From Anaerococcus degeneri (GTDB taxonomy: Bacteria; Bacillota; Clostridia; Tissierellales; Peptoniphilaceae), in assembly GCF_017874475.1 (NCBI RefSeq), contig NZ_JAGGLO010000005.1, forward strand, positions 62,001 through 126,000: 64,000 nucleotides of DNA, given 5' to 3'. Positions 54,212 to 62,926 of the stretch are shown piece by piece (position 1 is the first letter of the stretch; each line of letters opens with the position of its first letter). The notes beneath the pieces are model-generated. The model did no database searches, was not told the DNA's origin, and was given only the letters and a program-made list of their open reading frames with translations. The translations under genes were made by a program, and so were the position numbers.

Positions 54212-54298
54212 TGGTGCCGGTGATGGGACTCGAACCCATACGCCCCGGAGGACAACAGATTTTGAGTCTATCTCGTCTGCCAGTTCCGACACACCGGC
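54212..54298 (-). tRNA. tRNA-Leu (anticodon CAA)
   Basis: Acceptor GCCGGTG/CACCGGC; loop CTCAAAA gives anticodon CAA; long variable arm (TTGTCCTCCGGGGCGTA) of the class II type; T arm GGGTTCGAGTCCC; encoded CCA at 54214-54212. Own promoter at 54318-54346. Confidence 0.95.
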
Positions 54299-54317
54299 GT
54301 AAATTGCTTACCTATAT

Positions 54318-54346
54318 ATTATACAACAATTTATGCCCAGTGTAAA
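54318..54346 (-). promoter_or_regulatory. Promoter of tRNA-Leu(CAA)
   Basis: TTTACA (54341-54346), 17-bp spacer, TATAAT (54318-54323) on the minus strand. The -35 lies within the 3' end of the PAP2 gene. Confidence 0.8.
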
Positions 54347-54891
54347 TTATATTTTGTTTTTATTTCCCTATATTTTTTAGAATTGTATATTTTTATTGAC
54401 AATATCCCTATAATTATTCCAAAAACAGCCCCTGCTAGGACGTCTGTTGGGAAGTGGACATAGAGATATAATCTTGAAAAGGCAATCAAGGCTGCCAGGA
54501 CATTTGTAAATATTTTTAGGGCCTTGTTTTTATTTAGCAAGGTCACAATTGTCGCAAAAGTGAAAGCATAGGAAGTGTGACCTGATGGAAAAGAATTGTC
54601 TGATAATTTGTGGACCAAAAGATTGGTGAAATTTACCACATCATAGGGCCTTGGTCTTGCTACTAGGTTTTTAACTAAGATATTTACTAGCAAAATATTT
54701 AGGACAAAGGCTAGAACCATGATTTTCCCCTGTTTTTTTAATTCTTTGGCTGCTAAAAATATAAATATAAAGGCTATCCAAATTAGTGACAAATTGCCAG
54801 CAGATGAGATTGTCACCATAAACTTATCCAGGGGCGTTGATCTCATATTTTGGATGGCATTTAGAATATTTAATTCAAAATTTACCATCAT
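54331..54891 (-). CDS. PAP2-family membrane phosphatase
   Basis: 186 residues, five or six membrane helices. The three PAP2 motifs are complete: KNLVARPRP (about 75), FPSGHTSYAF (about 101) and SRLYLYVHFPTDVLAG (about 143). Candidates for the substrate are undecaprenyl pyrophosphate or phosphatidic acid; these motifs do not decide. Overlaps the capA stop by 4 bp. Confidence 0.9.
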   Translation of the reverse strand: MMVNFELNILNAIQNMRSTPLDKFMVTISSAGNLSLIWIAFIFIFLAAKELKKQGKIMVLAFVLNILLVNILVKNLVARPRPYDVVNFTNLLVHKLSDNSFPSGHTSYAFTFATIVTLLNKNKALKIFTNVLAALIAFSRLYLYVHFPTDVLAGAVFGIIIGILSIKIYNSKKYREIKTKYNLHWA

Positions 54892-56216
54892 TCAACTCCT
54901 GTGTTTGCAATTTCTAGTGTCATATCGTGGGCCTGTTTTATCCTTGCCCTTTGACTTTCATTTACCAAATCATAGTACTTTCCGCCTTCCAAGAAGTCCT
55001 CTGTTAGGTGGTTTTTGATTAAAATTCCATAGTCATTGTAATAAGTCCCAACCCAAATTGGATGGAGCTTTACATTAGCAATTTTTTTATTGCCGCTTGT
55101 TAGGTCTTTTTCTAGGTCAATTTCAAGGGATAGTGAGTGTTCTGTCCTGATATCCTTGTTGTTTTCATAATTTTGGTTGGAAATAAAATTGCCGAGAGCA
55201 TAGGCAATTAGCCCTTTTCTCCCATCTTCTGATTGATAAATTTCAACAGGTTCGACCACGTGTGGGTGGTTTCCTATTACAAGGTCTGCTCCCCAGTCTA
55301 TCATTTTTCTTCCTAAGGTAATTTGGGCCTCATTTGGCATGGATTGATACTCGATTCCCCAGTGTGGATAGACAATCACAAAGTCCGCTCCCTGGGCCTT
55401 GGCCCTGCTAATATCCTTTTTAATTTGGTCTTCATCTGATAAATAACCGAGATTTTCAACTTCTTCCCTTGGGACAATTAAATTTTCCCTACCATTACAG
55501 CCGTAAGTATATGCCAAAAATGCGAGTTTAATTCCATTTACTTCTTTAAATAAAATCCTATCTGACTTGTCTTTGAAAGACCCAACATAATCAAGACCTG
55601 CTTCTTTGGCTGCTTCCATAGTAGAAAAAACTCCATCAAGCTCTGTATCCATAGAGTGGTTGTTGGCTGTCGAAACTATATCAAAACCAGTTTCTTTTAG
55701 GTTTTTTAAGTAGGCCGCTGGCACATTAAATCTTGGAAAACCGGCTACTGGTAAGTCTGGGTTAGTGGTTGTCTCGTAGTTTCCAATGGAAATGTCTGAA
55801 TCTTTTACAAAATCTTTTAGATAGGTAAATTGATCAGAGAAATCATATTCTCCGCCGCCCTTGTTGTAGGCATACTGAATTTGCGCCATATGGGCCATGA
55901 TGTCACCAAAGGCTTTTAATTTTACCTTTTTTATTTCAGGTTTTTTCTTAATTTCCTCGGCAACTTCCTTTCTTGCCCTTTCCTCTAAATCTTCCTTGCT
56001 GACTTCTTTTTTGCTTACTTCTTGGTTTTTTGCTTTTTCCTTTTCTTCGGCCAGTCTTTGTTCTTCTTCCTTGTGTTTTTGGTAATTATCAATCCTAGTT
56101 ATTAAATCTGTAACAGACTTGATTGAAATTTCTTCCATATCTTTATTATTTGAACAAGCCACAAGGCCCAAGGCCATGGTTAGGCTTAAGAATATTCTAA
56201 AAAATTTTTTCTTCAT
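54888..56216 (-). CDS. CapA-family lipoprotein
   Basis: 442 residues. Lipoprotein signal with lipobox LVAC (cysteine about residue 21), a charged coiled linker (about 45-95), then the PGA_cap metallophosphatase-like domain: KAFGDIMAHMAQ (about 102), GNYETTTNPD, STANNHSMD and YPHWGIEYQ / GNHPHVVEP carry the metal ligands. Name comes from poly-gamma-glutamate synthesis, but no capBC genes are near; a role in wall polymers is inferred. Confidence 0.88.
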   Translation of the reverse strand: MKKKFFRIFLSLTMALGLVACSNNKDMEEISIKSVTDLITRIDNYQKHKEEEQRLAEEKEKAKNQEVSKKEVSKEDLEERARKEVAEEIKKKPEIKKVKLKAFGDIMAHMAQIQYAYNKGGGEYDFSDQFTYLKDFVKDSDISIGNYETTTNPDLPVAGFPRFNVPAAYLKNLKETGFDIVSTANNHSMDTELDGVFSTMEAAKEAGLDYVGSFKDKSDRILFKEVNGIKLAFLAYTYGCNGRENLIVPREEVENLGYLSDEDQIKKDISRAKAQGADFVIVYPHWGIEYQSMPNEAQITLGRKMIDWGADLVIGNHPHVVEPVEIYQSEDGRKGLIAYALGNFISNQNYENNKDIRTEHSLSLEIDLEKDLTSGNKKIANVKLHPIWVGTYYNDYGILIKNHLTEDFLEGGKYYDLVNESQRARIKQAHDMTLEIANTGVE

Positions 56217-56331
56217 AAACGCTCCTTACCTATACATTTTATACTATTTAAGGAAATTATTCATCTTTTCTTTATAAAAGAATGAAAGATTTTCCAAAAA
56301 TCATATAATTATATAGATTAAAGGAGTTAAT

Positions 56332-56751
56332 ATGAGTTTTAGTGATCAATTTGATATAGAATTAAGAGAAATAGACGAAGACAACCTTATTTTAAGGTGC
56401 AAGATGGAAAAAAATTTCCTAAATGAATTAAATGCCGTCCACGGTGGAGTCTTAATGACCCTTGCTGATAATGCTTCTGGTTATATTGCTTCAGCCAAAA
56501 AATATACAGCCCCAACCCTATCCATGACAAGCCACTTCCTAAGACCCCTTATGGCAACGGACTACATCTACGCCAAGGCCAAGGTCATCAAAAGGGGTTC
56601 AAGGATAATCACTGTCGACTGTGAAGTCTACGGAGACGATGAAAAAATAGCCGCCATAACCAGGACAGAATTTGCTATTATTAATGACAAACTTGAGGAA
56701 TCAACAACTGGCGACATGGCTTATTCTAAAGGCAAGTACAAAACATTTTGA
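56332..56751 (+). CDS. Hotdog-fold thioesterase (PaaI-like)
   Basis: 139 residues. FLNELNAVHGGVLMTLADNA near 28-47 is the PaaI motif with the HGG and catalytic aspartate. Probable acyl-CoA thioesterase; substrate unknown. Clear GGAG box (AAAGGAG) and a TATAAT at 56304-56309 upstream, divergent from capA. Tandem with the lipid kinase gene 48 bp downstream. Confidence 0.87.
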   Translation: MSFSDQFDIELREIDEDNLILRCKMEKNFLNELNAVHGGVLMTLADNASGYIASAKKYTAPTLSMTSHFLRPLMATDYIYAKAKVIKRGSRIITVDCEVYGDDEKIAAITRTEFAIINDKLEESTTGDMAYSKGKYKTF

Positions 56752-56799
56752 TTTTTACAAATATAATTGTAGGACAAATAAAGGATAAATAGGATTATT

Positions 56800-57702
56800 A
56801 TGAGAAAGATTTTATTTATTATTAACTCAAAAGCTGGTAAGACAGAATTTGACATAAAAAAAGAAGATATAGAAGAAACTTTTAGAAAGGCCGGGAGGCT
56901 TTCTGAGATAGAAGTCGTCAACACTAGGTATAAAAACCACACCAAGTACCTGATCGACGCCTTTGACACCCTTAAATATGACGAAAAAATCGTTATAATT
57001 TGTGGTGGTGATGGGTCCTTAAACGAACTTGTAAACGTAGCCTATGGCAAAGATATGACCCTTGGCCTTATACCAACAGGTACAGGCAATGATTTTGCCA
57101 AAAATTTTGACTATGGGTCCTTCACCCTAAATTCCCTTTTGAATTTTAAGACAAAAAAAATCGACCTAATCAAGGTCAACGACTTTTATTCTATAAACGT
57201 GACAAGCCTTGGCTTTGACACCCAGGTTTTAAAAAGAGCCTACGGTTACCTTGATAAAAATCCTAAACTCGGCAAAAAAGCCTATGGCCTCGCCGTCCTA
57301 AAGTCCTTAAATAAGATTAATTGTGAAAATTTGGAATTAAAATTAGAATTAGTCGACGGATCAAATTTTGAAATCAAGGGGGATTATTTAATCTCTGCCC
57401 TATGCAACGGTGGATTTTATGGGTCTGGTTTTAACCCTGCTCCCGAGGCTAAAGTAGATGACGGAGTCCTAAACCTACTTTTGGCAGATAAGATTCCCTT
57501 TATACGCTTTGTCCCACTTATAAAAAAATACAAGGAAGGTCGCCATAAGGAAAGCAAGTATATCAACGAAATCCTTGTAAAATCCGGAACTATCAGGTCT
57601 AAAAACAAATTCATTGCCAACGCCGATGGAGAAATCTTTGAGACAGAAGAAATAAAATTCCAAGTCTTGCCAAAAGCCCTAAATTGGGTAATATTTGAAT
57701 AA
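56800..57702 (+). CDS. Diacylglycerol kinase-like lipid kinase
   Basis: 300 residues of the DagK/YegS/LCB5 family. KILFIINSKAGKTEFD at the N-terminus, IICGGDGSLNELVNVAYG (about 67, nucleotide loop), GLIPTGTGNDFAKNFDYG (about 90) and a C-terminal part with NADGE. It probably phosphorylates diacylglycerol or a related lipid at the membrane. No clear promoter of its own, so read from the thioesterase promoter. Confidence 0.92.
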   Translation: MRKILFIINSKAGKTEFDIKKEDIEETFRKAGRLSEIEVVNTRYKNHTKYLIDAFDTLKYDEKIVIICGGDGSLNELVNVAYGKDMTLGLIPTGTGNDFAKNFDYGSFTLNSLLNFKTKKIDLIKVNDFYSINVTSLGFDTQVLKRAYGYLDKNPKLGKKAYGLAVLKSLNKINCENLELKLELVDGSNFEIKGDYLISALCNGGFYGSGFNPAPEAKVDDGVLNLLLADKIPFIRFVPLIKKYKEGRHKESKYINEILVKSGTIRSKNKFIANADGEIFETEEIKFQVLPKALNWVIFE

Positions 57703-57722
57703 ATTTTATTGAATTATTTAAC

Positions 57723-57778
57723 AAAAAAACTGATCCTAGTTTTATGGGTACACATCACAAACAAGGATCAGTTTTTTT
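57723..57778. terminator. Terminator between lipid kinase and degV (bidirectional)
   Basis: AAACTGATCC (57727-57736) pairs perfectly with GGATCAGTTT (57765-57774), with T runs on both strands and a 28-base loop. Confidence 0.85.
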
Positions 57779-57787
57779 ATTTTTCTC

Positions 57788-58624
57788 TTAAATTTTTAGA
57801 AAACTTACAAGATAGGTTGATGGGCCAGAATGACAACCAAGAACGGCTGTAACTGGGGATTCTATATACAATTCAGCCCCATCTATAAGGTCAGATAACT
57901 TTTCCTTAATCGGTTCAGTATCTTCTGCATTTTCCCCATAGGCCAAAGCCAAATAATACCTATTAGCATTTTCCAGAGCCTTTCGAGTCTCCTTAGCAAT
58001 GAAAGAAATCGCTCTTTTCGTGCCCACAACTGACTTATGATTTGCTATTGCCCCTTTTTCATCAATGGTAAGGATAGGATTAATCCTCAAAGTACCTCCT
58101 ATAAGGCCACTAACCGCACTCAACCTCCCACCTCTTATTAGGTGGCTTAGGTCAGATACACTTGCAAAAATTCTTAAATCCTTAATCTTATCTTCAAGAA
58201 TTGTCCCAAGGTCTTCAAAGCCAATCCCTTGTGAAATCAGACTTTTTGCATACATCACCAAAAGCCCTTCGGTCATGGTAATATTTTTACTATCAATAAG
58301 TATATAGTCCAAATTTTGCTGGTCAAGAGCAAGCCTCATGGCATTGAAAGTCCCCGATAAGGCCTGAGAAATACCAATGGCAAGGATTTTTGTATATCCC
58401 TTATCTTTTATCAAATTGATTTTTACCAAAAAATCATCAACAGAAGGTGCCGAAGTAAATGGCATCTCAGAAATCCTTGAAAAAAGCTCATCAGGACTTA
58501 TCTCCACCAAGTCTTTTTTAGACTCATTTTCAAAATTCACATACAAGGGCACAACAAAAATCCCTTCACTTATATTTTCTTCTAAATTAGATGCCGAATC
58601 CGTTAAAATTCCTATCTTTTCCAT
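57788..58624 (-). CDS. DegV-family fatty-acid-binding protein
   Basis: 278 residues from the ATG at 58624, which has an AAAGGAA box; an in-frame start 39 bp upstream lacks one. IGILTDSASNLEEN at the N-terminus, TSAPSVDDFLV (about 60) and the C-terminal YIESPVTAVLGCHSGPSTY segment are DegV motifs. In Gram-positives DegV-like FakB binds fatty acids for the FakA kinase (family knowledge); fakA is not here. Confidence 0.9.
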   Translation of the reverse strand: MEKIGILTDSASNLEENISEGIFVVPLYVNFENESKKDLVEISPDELFSRISEMPFTSAPSVDDFLVKINLIKDKGYTKILAIGISQALSGTFNAMRLALDQQNLDYILIDSKNITMTEGLLVMYAKSLISQGIGFEDLGTILEDKIKDLRIFASVSDLSHLIRGGRLSAVSGLIGGTLRINPILTIDEKGAIANHKSVVGTKRAISFIAKETRKALENANRYYLALAYGENAEDTEPIKEKLSDLIDGAELYIESPVTAVLGCHSGPSTYLVSFLKI

Positions 58625-58701
58625 ATCAATTCCTTTACTATCTTTATAATTAGCCCTCGCCAATAAATCTTTTTTTAATTAAAATACTTTTAAAATCATT
58701 A

Positions 58702-58756
58702 ATCTAGTTTCCATAACTAGATGATGTTATTTTATCTTTAAAATTAATATTGTCAA
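58702..58756 (-). promoter_or_regulatory. Promoter and dyad in front of degV
   Basis: TTGACA (58751-58756), 16-bp spacer, TAAAAT (58729-58734) on the minus strand. A perfect 8-bp inverted repeat ATCTAGTT/AACTAGAT (58702-58722, 5-base centre) begins right at the expected transcription start: an operator or a leader hairpin. Confidence 0.6.
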
Positions 58757-58812
58757 GAAAAGAGAATTATTAGATATTTACAAATATTATATAAAAATAG
58801 CTATTAATAATA

Positions 58813-58856
58813 AATAAAAAAACCAACCTCCTCCATTTCGGATTTGGTTGGTAATC
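58813..58856 (-). terminator. Terminator of the surface protein gene
   Basis: ACCAACC...GGTTGGT stem with a 17-19 base loop and a T run on the minus strand, right after the stop codon. Confidence 0.8.
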
Positions 58857-58860
58857 TTAA

Positions 58861-61800
58861 TTAATATTTTTTCCTTATAGCTGTGTAAGCGCTTGATGAA
58901 AGAAGAATAATGGTTGAATATAAGGCAAAACCAGGTTCAACTCCTGTTTTTGGATTTTCTCTAGAATTTCTTAAATTCTCTTTATTAGCCTTGGCCAATA
59001 CATCTACATAAGCAAGCTTAGTAACCTTGCTTCCTGATTTATCAATCAAGCTATATTGTATTTCGTACCTGCCGGCTACCCTATTATCAAATTTTCCTTG
59101 GTCAATTATAACCGAATCGACTAGGTTTGATCCGTCTTCCTTGTCATAGGCCCTGGTAATCAAGGTTCTTGGGTCAAATTTTTCCCCAACTATGATTGCC
59201 CCATCCTTTACTTCAAGAACTGGAGGAGTATTTTCGGCCTCTTTTTCGTTAGGCTTTTCTTTTTCCTTTTCAATAGGTGAATCATCTTGTTTTAAACCAG
59301 GATCTACTTCTTTAATGTCATCTGGTATTTCAGTTTTTTCATCTGGTCTATAGTCAGGTACCGGACCTGGTCTATCATCAGATGGTTTAGGAGGATTCTT
59401 TTTATAGATAGCATATACAAGCCTATCTCCATTTACTATAGTAGCATCATTAAAGTTTTCCCCTTTGCCATCCTTCTTCTCATTCCAATTTTCAAAAGTG
59501 TATCCTGCTTTTGTAGGATTAGCTGGCATTGACTCATCTATTAAATCATCAGAATTAATAGATTTTCCATTTTGAACAAAAACTACCTTATAAACCTTGT
59601 CATCATTTATAAAAGTAACCCTACTAGTGTTGCTCTTATAATTTATATCGTTATTATTCAATAAACTAGGTCTATTTCCTACATTTTGCTTCACATCAGA
59701 GTCAGAACTGAAGTTTAAGTTATTAAACTCTTTAAAATTGTTTGGCGGATAAAATAAACCAGCCCTAGCAATATTACCCTTAAATAAAGTTGTGTCTTCT
59801 ATTGTAAGATTTTTATACTTATTAGTATCGGCCGGATCATTATAATACCAATCTTCTGTGAAAATAGCTCCACCCATACCAGCCTTATTGTCGATAAACT
59901 TAGTATTTTGACTAATATTTACATTAGCATCTTCACCAATATAAAGTCCACCACCTAGGCGCTGTTCTTGGTCCTCGCCTTCTCCTGTGTCATTGCCATT
60001 AAATTCACTGGCTTTAATGTCTGCGCTTCCATCATTAACAACCACACCAGCTCCACGAGGAGCGAAATTATTATTTATTTTTGCTCCATTGAATTTTAAA
60101 CTACCGCCATTAAAAGATATAATTGCTCCGCCATATTCTGCTGCTGCATTCTTTTCAAAAATAGTGTTCTCAATAGAATATTCTTTGAGACCATCCATGC
60201 AAAGTGCGCCGCCATGTTTATTACTAATATTATTTGTAAAATTTGTATTTTTTATAATAAGATGTGAATTTTTTACTATTATAGCTCCACCAAAAATCAT
60301 GCAGATATTTTGATTAAAATATGAATGACTAATAGTTAATTTTTCATTACGGTTATCAATTGCACCACCTTGTGAACCTGCTTTATTTTCTACAAATTTG
60401 CTATTTTCAATATTAGCACCCTTATATAGAAATAATGCACCACCGTTTTTGGTTGCATTGTTTTTATCGAAAATTACATTTTTTAATTTTAATGAATCTT
60501 CGCCATAAATGGCGCCTCCAAACTTTGAGCTATTATTTGAAAATTTTACAAATAATTGATTATCATCAGTTTTTACGCCATTTAAAGTAGACTCACCCTT
60601 TAAATACATAGCGCCACCCTGTGAAGATGCTACGTTATTTTCAAAAATACCATTAGTTACAATTAATTTCTGTTCTGAATAAACAGCTCCTCCCTTTTCA
60701 GCTTTATTATTATTAAATTTTAAATCTTTAATTTCTAATTTACCCGAAGAATGAATCGCCCCTCCTGTACTAGCTTTGTTATCATTAAAAGTTGCATTTT
60801 CTATACTTGCAGTTGCCCTTGAACCAACTAAAATAGCACCGCCAGATTTCTTAGCCTTGTTGTTTTCAAACTTTCCTCCAGTTATATTTAATTCACCGTA
60901 GGCTGCTAAGAAACCTCCATCGCTTGTATTAGATTCATTATTTGAAAAAGTACCCCCACTAATATTGACAGTAGTACCATTATAGGCTTGAATTACTCCA
61001 CCTTGCGTATTAGAGTTATTATTCTGAATAGTAGCTCCAGGTAAAATATTAAGAGTTCCGCCTGTAACGTGAATCGCAGGACCGCTTTCCTTATCTGTAT
61101 CAACGAAATTTTGTATAGTCGCACCATTGCCAATAGTTACCTTGCCATTATTTGAAATGAAAAGGCATTGGCATGTGCCACTACCATCAAGGGTGATATT
61201 ATCAATAGTAAGTTCACTATTTTCTTGTATAGCAAGGATTCCCCACTCACCTTCTCTTTTTAAAACAGAAGACACATTTTGCCCGGAAGTTATTCTAAAT
61301 TTATTATTAGACCTATAATAACCTCCCATTTCATCAGCTGGTACAGTTACATCTCTATTGACATAAATGGTATAAAATCCATCCTTACCATTGTTATCCA
61401 TGCTTCCCACTGCATCATAGAATTTATCAAATTCACCTACTATGATTTCTTCAGTGCCCTCTGCCCCTCTCTTTTTTACAGTAAAGGCTTTAGGTGTTTG
61501 GCTAGGATTGCCTAGAGGCACTGGTTTTATTTCCTCAGATAAATCAGCTTTCTCTGAATCTTTTTCTGGCTTTTCACCATTTTCCTGACCATTAGTTGAA
61601 TCTTTTTTCTCAGTTTGAGATTTTTCTTTACCTGCTTTTAAAGGATTAGTGTTGTTGTCTGATACTTCACCTGTTTCTGATTTTTTATCAGACTCTTGGC
61701 TCTTTTCTTTTGCTGGCTCGGTTGATGAATTTTGCTGGCCAGATTCACCTGAACTTTCGCTTGGTGTGGCACTTTCAACCCTAATCTCAGCCGACCCAGG

Positions 61801-61902
61801 ACTTTCTTCTTCAGCATAGACCTTTGGCAATCCATTTAAGAGGATTATTGAAAAAATCAACAAGCCCACTAGGTTCGTACTTATTTTTCTTAAATAATTC
61901 AC
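58861..61902 (-). CDS. Large cell-wall protein with Pmp-like GGA[I/V/L] and FxxN repeats
   Basis: 1013 residues, GTG start with an AAAGGAGC box. Signal peptide (about 1-30, GLLIFSIILLNGLPKVYA), an acidic Ser/Glu/Lys-rich linker (about 32-130), then a right-handed beta-helix domain (about 200-690) with about eleven GGAx motifs (GGAIY, GGAMY, GGALF, GGAID) and FxNN segments as in chlamydial polymorphic membrane proteins. Next an InlB-like B repeat (GYTFENWNEKKDGKGENF near 790), a DUF5011/Ig-like domain (about 895-975) and a sorting signal NPKTGVEPGF, hydrophobic helix, RKKY. Likely a sortase-anchored adhesin. Confidence 0.88.
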   Translation of the reverse strand: MNYLRKISTNLVGLLIFSIILLNGLPKVYAEEESPGSAEIRVESATPSESSGESGQQNSSTEPAKEKSQESDKKSETGEVSDNNTNPLKAGKEKSQTEKKDSTNGQENGEKPEKDSEKADLSEEIKPVPLGNPSQTPKAFTVKKRGAEGTEEIIVGEFDKFYDAVGSMDNNGKDGFYTIYVNRDVTVPADEMGGYYRSNNKFRITSGQNVSSVLKREGEWGILAIQENSELTIDNITLDGSGTCQCLFISNNGKVTIGNGATIQNFVDTDKESGPAIHVTGGTLNILPGATIQNNNSNTQGGVIQAYNGTTVNISGGTFSNNESNTSDGGFLAAYGELNITGGKFENNKAKKSGGAILVGSRATASIENATFNDNKASTGGAIHSSGKLEIKDLKFNNNKAEKGGAVYSEQKLIVTNGIFENNVASSQGGAMYLKGESTLNGVKTDDNQLFVKFSNNSSKFGGAIYGEDSLKLKNVIFDKNNATKNGGALFLYKGANIENSKFVENKAGSQGGAIDNRNEKLTISHSYFNQNICMIFGGAIIVKNSHLIIKNTNFTNNISNKHGGALCMDGLKEYSIENTIFEKNAAAEYGGAIISFNGGSLKFNGAKINNNFAPRGAGVVVNDGSADIKASEFNGNDTGEGEDQEQRLGGGLYIGEDANVNISQNTKFIDNKAGMGGAIFTEDWYYNDPADTNKYKNLTIEDTTLFKGNIARAGLFYPPNNFKEFNNLNFSSDSDVKQNVGNRPSLLNNNDINYKSNTSRVTFINDDKVYKVVFVQNGKSINSDDLIDESMPANPTKAGYTFENWNEKKDGKGENFNDATIVNGDRLVYAIYKKNPPKPSDDRPGPVPDYRPDEKTEIPDDIKEVDPGLKQDDSPIEKEKEKPNEKEAENTPPVLEVKDGAIIVGEKFDPRTLITRAYDKEDGSNLVDSVIIDQGKFDNRVAGRYEIQYSLIDKSGSKVTKLAYVDVLAKANKENLRNSRENPKTGVEPGFALYSTIILLSSSAYTAIRKKY

Positions 61903-61934
61903 ATTAGCTTGCTCCTTTCATTCTACTTCAATTC

Positions 61935-61940
61935 ATTATA
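61935..61940 (-). promoter_or_regulatory. -10 box of the surface protein gene
   Basis: TATAAT on the minus strand about 35 bp before the GTG; the -35 is poor. Confidence 0.4.
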
Positions 61941-62043
61941 TCGCTAATCTACAATAATTCCACAAAGTTTTTGTAATATTTCATTTAAATGATTTTAAAA
62001 GATCTGGAAAGTTGATTCTAAACTGATTGCTATTTTTCGCACT

Positions 62044-62070
62044 AAAAAAGGGACTTTTGCAACATCCCCT
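62044..62070 (-). terminator. Terminator of the methyltransferase gene
   Basis: Short stem AGGGGA/TCCCT with an 11-base loop followed by six Ts on the minus strand. Weak stem, so moderate confidence. Confidence 0.5.
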
Positions 62071-62105
62071 CCTTAATATTTATTTTTCATTATTCACAAA
62101 TTTTT

Positions 62106-62717
62106 TTATAATTTTCTAGCTAAAAATACTAGATGCTCTTCCTCGTCCAGATGGTATTCGCATTTAAATCCTATCTTATTCAATGTTTCTGTGAGATATT
62201 CGGGAGAATAAACTTCAAAATCTAGCATATCCGCCCATTTTTTTATATTTTTATGTTCTCTATATGCTCCTTCGTTGCATATTAGAAACTGACCGTCCTT
62301 AATTAGAACACGATGAATTTCCCTAAAAGATACTTCTATATTCTTCCAAAAATAAATGGTTTCGAAGGCAGTTACTATATTTATGGATTCATCTTCAAAA
62401 GGTAACTTAGCCACGTCTGCTTCAATAATTTTACACCTGCCATCTCTTATAGCTTCGCTATTTACTGAACTTGCGATATCTACACTTGTTTTAGAGTAGT
62501 CTATTCCATATACTTTTTTAGCCTTTGTTAAGAAGTATTGAACATTACGTCCACCACCACATCCTAGATCTAAAACTACATCCGAGGTTTTAATATGCAG
62601 AAAGGATCTGCCCCATTTCGCCAATTTTTCGTGACCAACGTTCATTCCTTTCACCATGAAACGACCACCGAAATTATTTTTAGGATTTTTTACATTTTCA
62701 AAAAATTTTTTTAACAT
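62106..62717 (-). CDS. Class I SAM-dependent methyltransferase
   Basis: 203 residues. The ATG at 62717 has AGGAG seven bases upstream; the ATG six bases earlier is too close to it. VVLDLGCGGGRNVQYFL (about 48) is motif I, IEADVAKLPFEDESINIVTA (about 98) follows, then a typical Methyltransf_11 end. Substrate unknown. It stands alone behind a promoter with a Fur/PerR-like box, which would make it a metal- or peroxide-responsive gene (inference). Confidence 0.82.
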   Translation of the reverse strand: MLKKFFENVKNPKNNFGGRFMVKGMNVGHEKLAKWGRSFLHIKTSDVVLDLGCGGGRNVQYFLTKAKKVYGIDYSKTSVDIASSVNSEAIRDGRCKIIEADVAKLPFEDESINIVTAFETIYFWKNIEVSFREIHRVLIKDGQFLICNEGAYREHKNIKKWADMLDFEVYSPEYLTETLNKIGFKCEYHLDEEEHLVFLARKL

Positions 62718-62730
62718 TTTCATCTCCTGT

Positions 62731-62745
62731 TGATAACAATTATCA
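62731..62745. promoter_or_regulatory. Fur/PerR-type 7-1-7 box
   Basis: TGATAACAATTATCA differs from the classic TGATAATnATTATCA inverted repeat at one position. It sits at the expected transcription start of the methyltransferase gene, downstream of the -10 box. Confidence 0.6.
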
Positions 62746-62750
62746 GTGTC

Positions 62751-62779
62751 ATTTTATCATAAATTTTACATTTATTCAA
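62751..62779 (-). promoter_or_regulatory. Promoter of the methyltransferase gene
   Basis: TTGAAT (62774-62779), 17-bp spacer, TAAAAT (62751-62756) on the minus strand. Confidence 0.65.
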
Positions 62780-62806
62780 TTTTATATCCTATCTACATTG
62801 ATGTAT

Positions 62807-62925
62807 TCAAGAATTTCGATAATCGAAATTCTTGATTTCCGATTTTCGGAATTCTGGACTTCTGCTTTTCGGAAGTCTTGTTATTTTGGGTATCTAAGGG
62901 TGTAACTTTTCGTTACTCCCTTAGA
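62807..62925. repeat. Row of four hairpins
   Basis: A 29-bp perfect palindrome (62807-62835), a 6-bp hairpin TTCCGA/TCGGAA (62837-62851), a hairpin GACTTC/GAAGTC (62857-62877) and a 14-bp hairpin with one mismatch and TTTTC loop (62893-62925). The second and third share the 3' sequence TTTTCGGAA. They sit between the conjugation-gene remnant and the methyltransferase promoter. Confidence 0.7.
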
Positions 62926-62926
62926 T

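Noticed and set aside
59900-61000. DNA-level tandem repeats in the surface protein gene
   Set aside because: GGA motifs repeat only at the protein level; codons differ and no long DNA unit recurs.
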